A DNA stretch of 64,000 nucleotides from Anagrus nilaparvatae (Eukaryota > Arthropoda > Insecta > Hymenoptera > Mymaridae). The position numbers were made by a program, and so were the translations under genes. The notes below the pieces were generated by a model. It made no database searches and was not told where the DNA came from. It worked only from the letters and a program-made list of their open reading frames with translations. Below are positions 1 through 13,990 of this stretch, piece by piece. The stretch is taken from positions 21,820,501-21,884,500 of the forward strand of contig JAKSXM010000272.1 in the NCBI GenBank assembly GCA_022575985.1, in the 5' to 3' direction. The first letter of the stretch is position 1. Each line of letters starts with the position of its first letter.

Positions 1-2029
1 TGATCCGTGAAGATTAAGTGACATAAAATATATTTTTTTCTCCAAAATATATCAAATTAGTACAGCTCAATTTTTTATACAACTGTGTTTTATCTTTTTT
101 TTTTTCCATTTTGAAGCATTCAGAAGCAGAAAATATTTTTTAAGTCAAAGAAGTTTTGACTTTATTATTTTCAATTTTTAAACCTCATACTCAAATTTAT
201 AGCAACAAAAAGCTTTAATTTGGAAAGTAAATGATGATTGAAATATAATTCAGTAGAGCTCACAGAAACAGGATTTAATTAAGAGCAATTATTTTAAGCA
301 ATTTAGGGCAAAAATTGATCTGTTTAAATCGATCTAAAATATATATTTTGAAAAAGATTTAGGATTTCTGAATTTTCAGGACAGTAAATTACGAATCTTA
401 CATCAATTCCAAAGTTATGATTTCGAGTTTCGGCTGTAAAAACTTGAAATAGTTAATAAAGTGACGATTTAAACTTGCTGATCATTTAACTAAAATCCTT
501 TTCAGTGTAGAGGGCTATTAAAAGGAATTTTAATGATGAAAAGAGTGTTTCAAAATTTACAATACAAAGCTACTGTGTATAGCTGGAGTTTTTTTGTTCT
601 CTTTCAAACCATACTCTAATAATAAATCTATTCGATGACCCGAAATTTCTACTTAAAATTGATTATTTTAAAACCCTTATCAATTTGTTTTCTGCGTCGT
701 AAGCTACTTTTTTTTAAATTATTCTTTTGAAAGCGAAAAAACTAATTAGAATTATATGTAATTTTGGCGAGCGAAGTGTTTTTAAATATTCAAAGATTCG
801 AAGTATGTCTTTAAATATTCAAAGGACTCAAACTTAAATAATTTAAAAATGTATTAAAACCAAATTTAAAGAAAATCTTCTTTCTCAACGATTTTTTCTC
901 AAATTTCTCAAACCAGCCAACTCGTCTTATAAAGAGAAATTCGGATCTACTTAATTTATAGTTAGAATTTTCAACATAATTTTTAACATACTTATTTTAT
1001 GTAGTCAACTTTAATACGTTCTTACAGAAATAGAGAAAAAAATATAGATATATTTACATCTATAAAATAAAAATATTATCAACACATAAAAAATGCGTGG
1101 TGCTTGATTGTAAAAAAAAAAAAAAATGTCAATAAAAATATGATCTAATATTGAAAAAAATATATTGAAAATTTTCTTACGTGACTTTTAGAAAAAAATG
1201 GTTTTTTCCTTATTTTGACGCTCTATTTACAACATATAGTACCTTGTGTAATATTACTATTTTATTTATTTAAACATATTTTTTAGAAATTCACATATTT
1301 TTTATTGTACATTCAAAATTTATATGTAATAATTTTAAATTAAAATATAAAAAAAAATTTTTATTTACTTACTGAATTGTGCTATAAATAGTATTATAAC
1401 AATTGTTTATTTTTTATATTTGCTTTATATGTATAAAAATTATTTACTTATTTGTTAAAGTATTTTTCAATATAAATTTTTCTTTTTTTATTTATTTATT
1501 TATGTACGTTCAGGCATTGTAAAATACGCTATTGTTAAATAGTGACTAGTTGATGCGTAATCTTGATTTTTTTTGTAATTTTGAACTTTCCAAATAGCAA
1601 AAATTACTCAAGGTAAGGTATTCAGAATAATTTTTTTGTGCATAACTCGGAAAATCGTTTTTTAGGACTACCACCCACATTCTTTTCAGTATTCAAAAAA
1701 GTAGGTAAAATTAGTAAATCTTGCATGAATGTAACCTAAACGTTTAGATTACGTACTCGGTTCCCCTAAAAAATGCCAAAATTGGATAAAGAAAAAATTG
1801 GACCCGGTAGCAGAGTTCTATGTTAGGTTTTTTAGGCTACCTTTTAAATGACGTTGCTGCCTTGTAAATCAACAGAATTTTCTTATCAGTAATTCTCTTA
1901 GCGTTTTATTCAGTAAACCAACTGGCCATATTTGGTCAAAAATGAAAAATTTTTAAATTGCTGTCAAAATTGTAACTTTTAACTAAAATGAATATGGATT
2001 TTTACGAGATGGTGAACCAAAAAATTTTC
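1..2029. other. AT-rich intergenic DNA, no gene seen
   Basis: Homopolymer A/T runs and short ATTT-type simple sequence. No ORF with recognisable protein similarity and no RNA gene was seen on either strand. The part from about 1590 to 2030 is less AT-rich and looks like old repeat sequence, but I cannot name a family. Confidence 0.6.
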
Positions 2030-2225
2030 TTATCAGCGGCCAGAAAACACGTGTTTCCCGTACTGCGCGACCGGAAAAGACGCGTTTTTTCACCACTGAC
2101 GAAGAAAAATCGTTTATGACCCTCGTTCATAAATAAAGAATGACTCAAATCCGCAGTTTACTAACCTCGGCTTCGCCTCAGATGGTAATTTACGTGCGAT
2201 TTGGGCCATTCTTTACTTTTCTGGA
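2030..2225. repeat. Dispersed repeat family 1, copy a
   Basis: GC-richer block containing 'aaacacgtgtttcccg' and ending with 'gggccattctttacttttct'. Diverged relatives occur at about 4145-4190 (reverse strand), 15400-15790, 49130-49210 and 58680-58790. The shared core is a CCTCAG..GGTAAT stretch followed by a gggccattctttA-type stretch, ctggA and acacgagccgtaaat. No coding content is visible. The class of the element is unknown; a decayed DNA transposon or MITE is my inference. Confidence 0.5.
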
Positions 2226-3529
2226 CTATAAACTTAAATTAGAGATAAAAATTGTCAATTATTAATATTTGGAAAATTCGAAAAAAGTAATTTTTAATAA
2301 ATTTATTTTCAAGTCAAGGTTTTAAAAATAATTAAAAAATAATCTTTCAAATATAAGTAATTGAAAAATTAAATTAAATTTTTATTTTTCTTGACTTCTC
2401 AAAATTTGACATTAATTTTTTTAAATTTAAGTATAGCTTGGTAAAAAATTTTTTTTTCATTTTTAAAATCATGCACATTATTATATTTCACCTTGATGTA
2501 CACAAGACAACCTTGTAATTTTTTTAAAAAACATATTTTTTTAAACTGACATTTTATTTTTAATAAAATTTTTATTTAATTTTTCAAAAAAAAATAAAAA
2601 TATGTTTTAGGCACATAGTACGAGAAAAAAAAATAGTTGAAATATTGTATTTTTGTAACAAAAAAAAAATCTGACATATTTTTTATAAATTACATTTATA
2701 TTATTTGAATTTCTCAAGGGATAATAATAAAGCAGAAACGCAACAGGTTACACTTCACATTTTATTTCAAATATGACAAAGTATTTTGTTGTAAGAAAGA
2801 AAAAACATTAAAAAAATTAATCTGTTTTGATAATTTATTCAATAAAAATTTGTTTTTCAATATTTTTAATTGTTTTATTCACCTAGAGGAAAAAAATCGA
2901 ATTTTTAAAAATATTCGAGCTTTTTTTAGTTGGTAATTTACCGACTAGATACCTGTTTTTAAAATTTCTTCGATTTATGGATGTTTAAAAATGAAAGCTT
3001 GCGCCAGCTGTACAACAACTTATGAAAACTTAAACTTTGGTATCGATTTTCTGCTTTTGTATTTAATATGAATTATTTTCTAAAAGTATTTTAATTGAAT
3101 TTTAATGACTGCATATTTCAAATTTTTTTATTGAATATTTGTTGAACAATAATAAAAAAAACTATTTTATATTAAACATAGTTTTTACTTTTTTCCTGGA
3201 TTTTTGGTTTATTTGATTTTTTATGCATTCTAATAATTTTAAATATACTATAATCAATTCAAGTCACTTTTTAAAAATATTTAAACACGTAAAAACTATC
3301 TTTTTTTTCAATTTTTTTCCAAAACTAGGTTAAATATTTTTGTTTTTTATGCATAGTATAAAATGAAATAAAATTAAAATATTTTAAAATTTTATTTTAC
3401 AAAAACAAGATAATTCATATTAATTACAAATGTAATAACTGCTAACATATCTTCAACTATAGATGTTAATTAATAAATTTTTATACAATGAGAAAAATAT
3501 GCATGTTTTTATGAAATTATAAGTATTAA

Positions 3530-3582
3530 AACTATTTTTATGGAGTTATGGAAATAGATGCCATAACGCCATAAAAATAGTT
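3530..3582. repeat. Short perfect-length hairpin
   Basis: Arms 3530-3551 and 3561-3582 (22 nt each) are reverse complements with one mismatch and enclose a 9-nt loop. It could be a relic of a tiny foldback element. The loop and stem are short for a typical animal pre-miRNA. Confidence 0.6.
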
Positions 3583-3599
3583 ATAATTTTTACCTAAGT

Positions 3600-3900
3600 T
3601 GTGACTTGCTTGTACACATTTTATCAACAAGGAGTGCAGGAGTACTGGAAATCTCACCGCTAATAGATCTAATAACTAAAAACCTGTACCAAAACATTTT
3701 GAAATCTATCAAGTAGTTTCAGAGTTTATTGAAAGTACATAACCACTCACAGACATTCAAAATAAGCATTTAAAGGCACCAAAATGACTTAGGGATAAAA
3801 TTTCTCAAAAAAATAGACATTTTTAGGATTTTTATATTTTTTGACATGATTTCATCTATGTATTGGATACATAAGGCGATCGTGCCTGAAAAGGGTAAAA
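3600..3900. repeat. Possible retroelement-like 3' UTR remnant
   Basis: Contains 'caagtagtttcagagttt' followed by 'cactcacagacattc', a pattern resembling the tails of many insect interspersed repeats (a use-of-residual 'agtagtttc.gag..' stretch and a cacagacat stretch). No coding part is seen. The assignment is weak and rests on pattern memory only. Confidence 0.25.
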
Positions 3901-6900
3901 ATAGATAAGATAGAAAAACAATGTAATATTAAATGATTAATTTTTATCTAATTTATAAATTATTATATTTATTGAAATTATATTCAATGAATTAAAAATT
4001 TTTTTTAGTATATATAGACTTTAAAAATCATTTCTCTTGCGAGAATAATTTAAAGCAAAATTAGATATTACTAAAATACACATTTTTTTGAAAATAAAAC
4101 AGAGTACCACATTAATAATTTAAAAATTACAGCCAAATCAGACTTAGGGCTCGTGTCTAGAAAAGTAAAAAATCGCCCATGGACTAAAAAATAGACTTAC
4201 TTATATTTGTTAATTACTTACTTACTTGCTTAAAAGTAATTTGATCATAACTTTTTCTGCTAAATTTATTCTTCGTCGATGTGAAAGTCAGAATTGAATT
4301 AACGGTTTTAGGTCCGTGAATATTTCGAAGTTATTATTAATAATAATGGCATTTTCTTATATAATGTGTGTGGTACAAAACATTTTATTGAAAGGAGCCC
4401 ACAACTAAAATTATGTGTTTATAATTTCTTCGGCAACTATTGTATTTTTTTCTTGAAAAAGTTTCTTGTGTACAATTATTATCTAAAAAAATTCGTTACT
4501 AAATTAGCACGAAGTAACACAATTTCAACTCCCATAAGAACGCGTGTTAATCTTAAAAATTTTCAGTTGCTTATTTTTTTCTTAATTAATCAGGAACCTG
4601 GGTATTTTTTGAGATCAATGGATTTTTTTTTAATTATCTTTATCTCCAGTAAATTTTAGTTCATATTATTCATTTTTTATAAACTGCGTGGGCCACTTGA
4701 ATATGTAATTCTTAATTATAAAAATGGACGTAGTCTTTAATAACTTCACATTAGAATTATCAGCTAAACTAAGCCTATGCGTACAAGCATAGCAATAAAA
4801 CCTAAAGAAATTTTGGGTTAAAAAACATGGATCTTTCTATATACATCCATAAATTTGTAAAATAAATGTTATCTCATGAATATATTCATATAAAAGTATA
4901 AAAAAAATATATATATACATAACATTGAAATAAAACGAAAGAAAAATCCACTTTTCCGCAATCCTAAAAATAAGTTTATATCCACATATACAGTAATACA
5001 AATTTTATAGTAAACTCGATTTATCAAGATTTCTTAACAAGTTATATACATTTGAAAATTATAAAAATAAAAAAAAAAATCCATTTAAATGTTATTTTAG
5101 ACTGTTAAGGAAAATTATTCTTACATTTTTTATGCTAATTTTAGGTAAACTTAGACAGATAATTTTAACTTTAAATTACAACGTACGTAATTGTATTCAT
5201 AAAATTATGAAAAGGTTATGATTTTTTTTTTGAGAGAAATATATTATATTTTTTTTTAATTGAATAATTTAACATTTTTATGAAAAGTTTTGAAATTACT
5301 AAAAATTATAAGAAAGCATGTCAGATTTTTCAAAAAATTATTAAATTTTTACATAAACTTAAAAATATTAATTTATTTTTCAAGGATATTAAACTTACGA
5401 TACTAGCATAATCAAACAAAAAGTTTAAATCAAATATCAAGCCCTATTACTCACTTGTTGCATGGTATACTAATTTTTTTTGCAGCTGATGTTATTTTAT
5501 TTGACTTACGATTCTAAAATGAATCATCAATCGAAATCAGGAACTTACCTAAAACAAACAAAAAATATTATTTTAAAAAATTTTATAAATTAATAATAAA
5601 TTATAAAAATGATGTAAGCCTTAAAAAACAATAAAAAATAAACAATTTAATTGTGTATTTAATTTTTTCCAATATTTCAGGTTCAATAAAAGCTATCAAT
5701 TTTTATATGACAGATTGTATAAGCTTTGATTTCTAAGAGGATTTCTATACTTTCTAAACATATAATACTATTTCTAAATATATACTAATTGGATTCGCAA
5801 TGATATTTATACGTATCTTGAGTCTTTGGGGTTACATTTGAAATATTTTAAAATAAATAAAAATAGTAGGTATTTAACTGGAAAACTTATTAAAAATAAT
5901 ATTGTTTAATGAATTGTTTTAATTTTATAATATATATCTATTATCAATAATCAATAATATTCTAACAAATTTTTTTTTTTAATTATTAAAATACTTTTAA
6001 AAGTACAAAAAAATTAATTTATTTGAATTTTCTAAATATACTTTTTTTTTTAATTCAATTATTATTTTTTGCTATTAAGTTTGGAAAAATGAATCCTTAT
6101 TTTTTGATACCTACAAGAGGAACCTTTGTTTAAAGTTAAATTTTGTTGCGTGTGTGTGTGAGCATTTGCATTGATCCCAATGTTTGCTTATATTTCAAAC
6201 TACTATATTTATTTCCCTACATAATACGAAAAAACCTTAGTACCAATAATTTGGCAGAATTTTTTACATTCTAACCAAAAATCCAAGGGATATTTTTTAA
6301 ACTTTCTTCTACCACTGAATTTAATGCATGGCTTATGCAATCAAAACTTATAAATATTTTTTTTTCTTTGTTAACTGACAGGCTAATGTATATAATACTG
6401 CAAAAATTTCTCTGTCCAAAAAGGATACTAAAACTTATAATATGCTGTCAGAATAAATAAAACTTCATGCTTATAAAATAAAGACACATAAATATTTAAA
6501 CAATGTTTACTATATTTTTTGAGGCATCAGATGCTATTTATTTTTGAAAGTTATCTTTTTTATTCTGTTTACTACTTGATTATAATTTTTTGCGACATAT
6601 TTTATGTACAGAATGCCATCGTAATTTAAATTAAATTAGCATATATAAACAATGGTTGAGCTTGAAATACCAATTTTAAATAGCCTAAATTAACTATTAA
6701 AATTAACCAAACAAAGTAGTTAACCGATGATTAATAATCCAAAAAACCAAATAACCAGCAACACATAATGAAACAAATAATTAGGAATACTTGCATCACT
6801 AATCTGCACTCAATACTATTAAGTACCTTATCCTTTAACTATAGAATGTTTTCAATTAAATTTCATTTAATGGCAGTGTTGATGGACAGAAGTTTTAACA

Positions 6901-7658
6901 GATTACACTGGAAAAGATTTAGTCGCACCTACATTAGGGACTCTGAGTTTCAGGTAAGATAGGAATAGAATTTTTTTGGTTTTAAAACAAAATATAGTTC
7001 ATTTTCAAGTTTAACATTTGTATCTTAAGTTTCAAACAGTTTTTTATGGGCCTCTGACCAGTAGCTTTAAAAATATTCAAATCTTGAATTAAATATACGG
7101 GTTGCAGATACTCTTAAGCATAACATTAACCAACTCAAACGTACCCCTGCAGATATTCTCCTCATGTAAACATGGCATTTTATTATTTTTAATAAAACCT
7201 ATTCAAATTCATAGTAAAATAACGGAAATTAGATGTGTCACCAACCCATATCAGACAAAAATTACAATCTCAAATTGTCTAATCAACTTGACATCCTAAT
7301 CTAAATTCCAGCTACATGCATACTGTAACACAAAGATAAAACGTATATAGTAACAGAAATCAATATTAAACATGCTTCACTCAGAATCTCCAATTTATAA
7401 ACACTGCTGAATGAAACAAGATCATATTGTAGTCTTAGCTATCATTATAAAGCTCGTTATTATACTTTTTATATTTGCAATTTTTGAAAACAGCTTTTCA
7501 AAGTTAAATTTTCAATAAGCACAAATTAAATTTTTTTTTTTCAATCTTTTTGAAATTTTTTATTATTTTCTGAAAATAAGAAGATGAAAAAAATTAATTA
7601 TACATTCTAATACATCAACATATATTAAAATTTTAAAATTCTGTTGCTATTATTGATA

Positions 7659-7870
7659 CACTGAAAAAAAACCCCGTTAGCTGCAAGCGAAAATGTTCTG
7701 CTTTTTCTTGCCCGAAAAATTGCAAATTAATTGAAATATAAGGAAAATAAAGAACAAAATTTTTTCATCGCATTGCTGCATGCATGTCCTAAACGAGCGA
7801 AAAACTAGCCACAAAAATTCGCAAGAAGTAAACGAAATCTTGCTTCCCAACAGCGTATTTTTTTTTAGTG
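7659..7870. mobile_element. MITE with TA target-site duplication
   Basis: Terminal inverted repeats begin CACTGAAAAAAA at the left and end TTTTTTTTAGTG at the right, flanked by TA at 7657-7658 and 7871-7872. The inverted similarity extends about 50 bp (gcaagcgaaaatg.. against ..tttcgcttgc-like sequence). The 212-bp length, TA duplication and lack of coding sequence fit a Tc1/mariner-type MITE. The minus-strand 77-aa frame crossing it is an artefact. Confidence 0.65.
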
Positions 7871-7872
7871 TA

Positions 7873-9622
7873 TAAACATAAAATTTTTTTGGAAGCATTA
7901 AAAATTGCAACGATTATTCAGAAAATCACTTTACTACTAAATTATATTATCATATTGATAAAGTGTAGCAGTTTAAACGTTATATATAATAGTTATATAT
8001 ATCGATCGTATATATTATCTTGAAATGTAAAAAATTTTTTTATTTATCTCAATAATACATCAAGCTATATCTACAATAAATAATAATAATAATAGAAATT
8101 ACGAGTGAATTTGACGTTATCTATTGATATTTTATTTATAATAACGAAAAAAATGAATAAAATATAAGTATTTAAAAAATTTTTATGACTTTTAGCTGTG
8201 TTAATTAATAAAAAATAAAATTGATTTATAACTGTAATAATAAAGTTAAAATGAAAAATTTAATATTTCTATTGGAGAAGTATGTAAATTTGGTTATAAG
8301 GAAGTAGGAAAAAAATTTATGTATTTTGGGCTTGAATGAAAGTTTTAAATAAATATTGAATTTTTGTTGTTAAGTAATCTGTTTTATGTAATTTTTACAA
8401 CTACTTTTATATACGTGCTTATAGTTTTTTTTGTTTATTGAAGTTTTAAAAAATTTTCAGTTATATATAGTTGGAAATTTATTCATGGATAGAATCTAAT
8501 TTTAAATAATGAAAAAACTATACATGATTATTGTTAAAAATTTTTATAATTATATACTTCATAGTAACAATAACCCTTTAAGAAATTTTTCCCTTGGCAC
8601 ATATCTCCCTTCGCATGGAAAAGGGGAGAATTATTAAAGGGAAAATGCCCTTTTACGCTTTAAAATATCTAAAATTAGATTTTAGTTCTAATAACTCAGT
8701 GACCAAGGTATTTTGTTTTATTTTAAGTTCTTGAAGTTTATCCCTTAATGGAGCCCAAAGGACCATGCTCTAGAGGTTTTCTTTCTTTTGCAATAAATCC
8801 ATTTTAAAATATTTCAGCAAACTATTCCATCAATATTGAAGAGAATTACATTATAAAACTTTTTGCAAACTTATAGGAAGCTATCTTCATTATTCTTGGA
8901 GTTAGAAATCCTGCGAACTTAAAAAAACGTGTTTTCGAAAAAAATACTCTTAAAGTTTCTGTTCATCTTAAGCGGTAAACTCTCTTATTTCTAATAAAAC
9001 GTGCTATTATTTAAGTTTACTTTATTATTCAAGATATCTGAATAAAAATTTTTTTTCTCGTTCTTGAGATATTATAGAAGTAGAGTAAAAAATATATATC
9101 GGTTTTTCGAAGGTTTTGATTGTATTTATGAGGATAACATGATTTCTTAAAAATCATTATTATCAACCTTGATTCCGAATAAACTTTTATTTGTTGTATT
9201 TTCTAAAATAAACAAATCTTTATGACACACTTTTTCATACTATTATTATTTGTAAAATAGTATATATCATATTTTTTGACATTTTTTAATACAGAGCAAT
9301 CATATTATATCATCTTCAAAAATATAAGTTTTTGTCGAATTTTTACTTTACCAGGTAAATATAATAATGTATATTATATAAATACAAGAATACAATATTT
9401 TTTAAAATATTTTATATTTAAAAAAATGACATAATATTATATTATGAATTTTATTATCAAAATATGGTTGTAAAATTTTTTTAAAAAATTATTATGTTTA
9501 ATAATAATGCATATTTTTATTTTTTTATTTTTAGTAAAAGGTTTGCTTATTGTAAAAAATGCTACAAAAGTTATTTTTATGACAAAATTTGAAAATATAG
9601 ATATATAAAGGATAATATCTAA
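7873..9622. other. AT-rich intergenic DNA, no gene seen
   Basis: AT-rich sequence. A GC-richer patch at about 8570-8780 (cccttggcacat.., gagcccaaaggaccat) looks like old repeat. No domain-bearing ORF was found. Confidence 0.55.
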
Positions 9623-10496
9623 TATATGAGGAATTCCATTCCAACTAGACTCAAAACTTGTATTAAAGGATTTTGGAAATCGATTCAAAATAAGGTCTTC
9701 CACCTCTGTTTAGCTTTTTAGATCTAAATCTTGATTTTTGGCACCGGCTTAAATTTCTTGTTTTACATTTTTTTATCGCCTTAAAAAAAATCCGTTGGAT
9801 AAGCTAATACAAAAGTCCGAGATCAAAAAAATGATATTTCTTACATTACTAGTTTTTCAAATTTTTTAATTTTCTGCTAAGTCAAGTGAAAAAATCAAAA
9901 TCTGATCGAGAATTCGGATTACTCAAAAAATTTTACAAAGCTGTACTAACTTTTGTGCCTTTAGCAAATAGCGAAATTTTAAAATAAAAAGTCATAATTT
10001 TACATTAAAAAATTAGAAAAAAAATGTTATTAAAAAAATATCATTTTTTGATCTGAAGCTTTCAGATTTCAGTATTCTACAGATTTTTGTTGGAGGATGA
10101 AAATAGTTTACACAACCCTTAACAATTTTATTTATTGAAGTTGAAAGGCGTAGTGATTAAAAACGTTATTTCTCGCGAATGCGCAATATAAATCAATTTT
10201 TTAACCCTGGAATCGAATTTGGCAAGAAATTTCCTACAAATACCTTATACAAGGCAAATGTTTTTAATAAGCATTTGGCATCAAAAATAAGAATATTTTA
10301 GTCAATTGATCAAATTAGGCCAAAAACATAAAAATGGCAGCCAAAAATTAAGCATTTGACCTAGGAAGCTAAAATTGGCTGAGAGTACTTTATTTTTAGT
10401 TGATTGTACTTATTTTGGAAAAAAATCATTTGGGATGATTTCTGCGACTCTTGAGTTCTTCTTGGGCCCAGTTGGGGTGGAATCTCTCATATATAT
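9623..10496. mobile_element. Non-autonomous TIR element, about 0.87 kb
   Basis: The left end (TATATGAGGAATTCCATTCC) and right end (GGGTGGAATCTCTCATATAT, read on +) are imperfect reverse complements over about 36 bp, including aactagactcaaaacttg against cttgggcccagtt. Related single ends occur at about 18170-18215 and 62480-62535. The interior is AT-rich and without coding sequence. The superfamily is not assigned; a TA-type duplication is possible because both ends sit in TATATA. Confidence 0.55.
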
Positions 10497-13062
10497 ATGA
10501 TCATATGACTTATCATATGACTTATTTTTATTTGCATATAGTTTATAATTTTTTTTATTATCAACAAAAAGCATTAAATTTAAAATTGCAATGATTTTGT
10601 AAGTTTCCTTGAATAAATATAACCTATAACATATAAAAAAGTTCTCAAGAAATTCATATTTTAAAATATATCATCATTTTTTACATTTGCTTATATCTAA
10701 GTATCATAAAAAACTTCAACAATTTTTTTTTTTTATTTTTGTAAAAAATTTATTTTTTCATTTTGAAAAAAATGCATCAAGAGCTAAGATTTTTTTTCTG
10801 TTAAAATAATACGAGTAATTCATTTTATGGGACCTGAAACTTTTTTTTCATATTTTACTATAAAATTTTATCGTTTTTAATTTTTTTGAAATTTACATAT
10901 TGCTCATCTACTCACGTTTTTATGGATTTTTGTTTTATAGCAGGAAAATCAAATTGAAAGCTCTAAACATTTTAAAGTATTTTTATAACAAACAAAGTTT
11001 ATGATAAATTGTGACATTAAAATTTGAAAAATATTTGTTGATTTACTCATGAAAATATAATTTATAAATTACTCTAAAGAAAATTTAAGAAATGCAATAT
11101 TTTATGTGCATCGTATAAATAAATTTCGCAATTTTGAGTTTTATCTGTAGTATAAGTGAAATATATATTTTTGTAAAAGGAGTAAATAATGACTCTATTA
11201 CATCTTGACAGGCGCCATTATTTATATACTTTTTACGTAAAATACATCATTTATCGTTTAATAAAAACATTTATTGTCAATTTAAAAAATTTTTCAACCA
11301 CTTGATAAATTTGTCCTTATTTGCAAAATATATGTGCTTGCATGCATGGATTATTATTTTTGGTCTATTTTTTTGCTGATTTTTTTTATCTCAAGAAAAT
11401 TTCTAATGGAGCTTGTGTTGGAGCAGTAAATTATTAGTAAAAAAATGTCATTTTTAAAATGTTCAGTATTTTGAACTTGATATTCTGTTTTTTACTAAAT
11501 CGTATCAGGATTAAAATTAATCGATCAATTAAAATAAAGTTTTCTTAATTATAATATTTATATATTTAATAAATTCTTTTAAAAAGAAGGTAATAATAAC
11601 CTTTTAAAAGTTGATTTGTCCCAGCTGTAAAATTAAAAATATTAAAGATAACTATTATGATTTTGAGATACGCTGGACATTTTTAATAAATTATTTATTA
11701 TTTAAATTGGCACGAAACGTCAAATAATTAATAAATAATTTTATTGCTGGAATATATCGTTGTTTTTACATTTAAATAATTTACTACAGATATCTGTCAT
11801 TGTACGAAGAATAAATAATAAATAACCAGAATTTATATTTCAAATTTTGAGTCTTTAAAACCATTTCTGAATCATTCCTTAACCATCTCTAAAAATAAAC
11901 ACCTTAAAAGTTTGTTAGGCATAAACTAGGGGCTTTAAAACATTCAGTATCTCTCCCTATTTTTCCCAATATATCTCTAGCAAGTGTGAAATTTTCAAAC
12001 CACCCTCAGCCTCCTAAAATTTTGCCCATTTTTGATTCCCCGAAATGACCACTTTTCAACCCCCCCCTTTTTAGTTTGGTGGTTGTTACTAAAAAAAAAT
12101 CTAAATTACATTTAAATAAATAAAAAGAAATAAATTATGATATTATACGTAAAAATGGGATAAAAAATTTTTGATAAAAAAAGTAGGTATCTATTTTATT
12201 CAGATTTTATTTCTACGAAAATAATACGATATATCTATTTACGAAAATTGAGATTCTTTTTTTTGTCTCTAATATTATTATTATCTTATATGTGTGAACA
12301 ATTCAATAAGAAAATACTCTCAGAATACCCAGTACACACAAGAAAAAACCTGGAAGCTACGTATGTACGTATGAATATATTATAAACGTATATTTATTCG
12401 AAATGAATAAAGATGACATAATCTCTTCCGTTTATCACCTAACATTTTGTCGAGAAAATATAGGATTTAGATAATAAAATTTGTCCTTATAATTTTAATA
12501 AAAATAAAATCATTTTTTTATTTAAATTTCATATTATTTTTTTAACAATAAAAAATATATAAAATATCAAAGTTTTAATTTTGCAAAAAACTTTTTTTTT
12601 CTTCAAAAATATAAATTTGTTATTATTATTATTATCACAAAAGTATACATATGTTATAAAAACTCAAGAAAACTTTTCAATTTTAAATCTCACCTATATT
12701 TATAATATAACTTTAAAATTGAATATCTTGTATATATACTTTTTAGAAATCTTTAGAAATGATATAAAGTTTTTGAAGTTATCATTATTGTCCTTTGTAA
12801 ATAAATAAAACCAATTTAATTTTTTTATTTTAAAAAGACCATTTTAAAAATGACTTTTTCATAATAATGACGTTTAAGTTTTACGAATTTTAATCTGGCT
12901 CTAAATTCGATCTTTAACTCGATTGCAAGAACTTTAGGTTTTATACTTTTTAACTAAGGTACGCCTTTCTAAAAACAACTATTTTACTATATTTTGGATT
13001 GTAACATATTGTAAATCTTTTTCAAATTTTATTTTGCATAACGAGGCTTTGACTATAATTCA
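10497..13062. other. AT-rich intergenic DNA, no gene seen
   Basis: About 2.5 kb. The only distinct feature is a C-rich stretch at 11985-12075 ('ccccccc' followed by tttttag) that resembles stretches near 48100-48170 and 62790-62880, suggesting another dispersed repeat. The 75-aa frame at 12581-12808 is low-complexity F/L/I/Y/N, as expected from AT-rich DNA. Confidence 0.55.
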
Positions 13063-13615
13063 TAATTAAGTTAATAATAAAATGATAAAAACCAACCCTG
13101 AATGGATATCAGATTGCCAACTTAATGAATTTCTCGATGATTACTTTAGCTTCGTTGAATTTAATATCGCATTAGACACTAAAAATACAAAACCTTCACC
13201 AGGATTAGATGGAATTAGTTATCAAATGCTACAAGAATTGCCCATCAAATACAAACTACTGTTAATAGATATTTTAAATGAAATGCATAAACATAATGAT
13301 TACCTAAATAGCTAGCGTGAATCATTTATTCATTTCATTGATAAAATTGATAAAAAAGGTAAAAAAGGACTGAGCCCACTAAGATTGACATCATGTATGT
13401 GTAAACTATTTGAAACACTAATAAAAAACCATGTAAAAAACAGATTAAAATGGTACGTAGAATATCATAAACTAATAGCAGAAGATCAATGTGGATTTAG
13501 AAAAGGACGCTCAACTGCAGACAATCTAACGAATTTGGTATTGCAAGTAGACGAAGCCATGGCGAAGAAAGAAGATATTTATGCTGTAATTAAGTTAATA
13601 ATAAAATGATAAAAA
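13063..13615 (+). mobile_element. Internal RT fragment of a non-LTR retrotransposon, framed by 29-bp direct repeats
   Basis: One reading frame from about 13092 to 13586 encodes the N-terminal part of a non-LTR reverse transcriptase. Visible motifs are SPGLDGISYQML, an ESFIHFI stretch, LRLTSCMCKLFE and QCGFRKGRSTADNL, typical of the I/Jockey/R1 group. An in-frame TAG at 13313-13315 sits where the family usually has Trp (TGG). Coding stops after KKEDIYAV, just before the expected motif A aspartate, so it cannot be active. Identical 29-bp direct repeats (13063-13091 and 13587-13615, containing taagttaataataaaatg) frame the fragment. Both termini of a normal element are missing. It may be a retroelement piece inserted with a long target duplication or captured during break repair. 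Confidence 0.85.
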
Positions 13616-13714
13616 ATTATATTTTTTCATATCGACCCTTCTATTGATAAATCTAAGGCGATGCCTTCATTTTAAAAAATGATTCCTGAAAATTAAAATA
13701 AAACTTTTTTTCCT

Positions 13715-13990
13715 GATAGGTCCATAAAATTTTCCAATTGGTATTTATGGTTTTTGGGTCTCTGAATACGAATAAGAAATACGTTTTTATGGAAAGTGGT
13801 CCAGTTGCCGACAATAGGAATTTCTAGATTTTTTTTGCAAGTTTTTTAATATTTTTAACTGTTACTTAGTCTTTTTTGGATCCCTTAAATATGACTCATT
13901 AATATGATGATAATACTTAGTTTGTACCGAAAATGATCTGGTTAGCCACAGTAAAAAATATTGAAAAAACCAAAAAGTGACCTAAATTTG
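13715..13990. repeat. Dispersed repeat family 2, copy a
   Basis: Shares 'ggtccataaaattttccaa', then 'atacgaataagaaatac' and the 'tttttaactgtta' segment with the foldback element at 57215-57563. No coding sequence. A decayed non-autonomous element is the likeliest explanation. Confidence 0.5.

Larger units (their letters stand above)
2226..7656. other. AT-rich intergenic DNA, no gene seen
   Basis: About 5.4 kb of AT-rich sequence with a small hairpin at 3530-3582 and possible repeat debris at 3600-3900. Short open frames (for example 4366-4659, which opens with GTG, and 6768-6962) have no recognisable domain. The second ends at a consensus-like donor (CAGGTAAG near 6953), so an orphan exon cannot be excluded, but nothing else supports a gene. 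Confidence 0.5.

Noticed and set aside
3530..3582. microRNA precursor
   Set aside because: The 22-bp stem with 9-nt loop is shorter than a usual animal pre-miRNA, and there is no other support.
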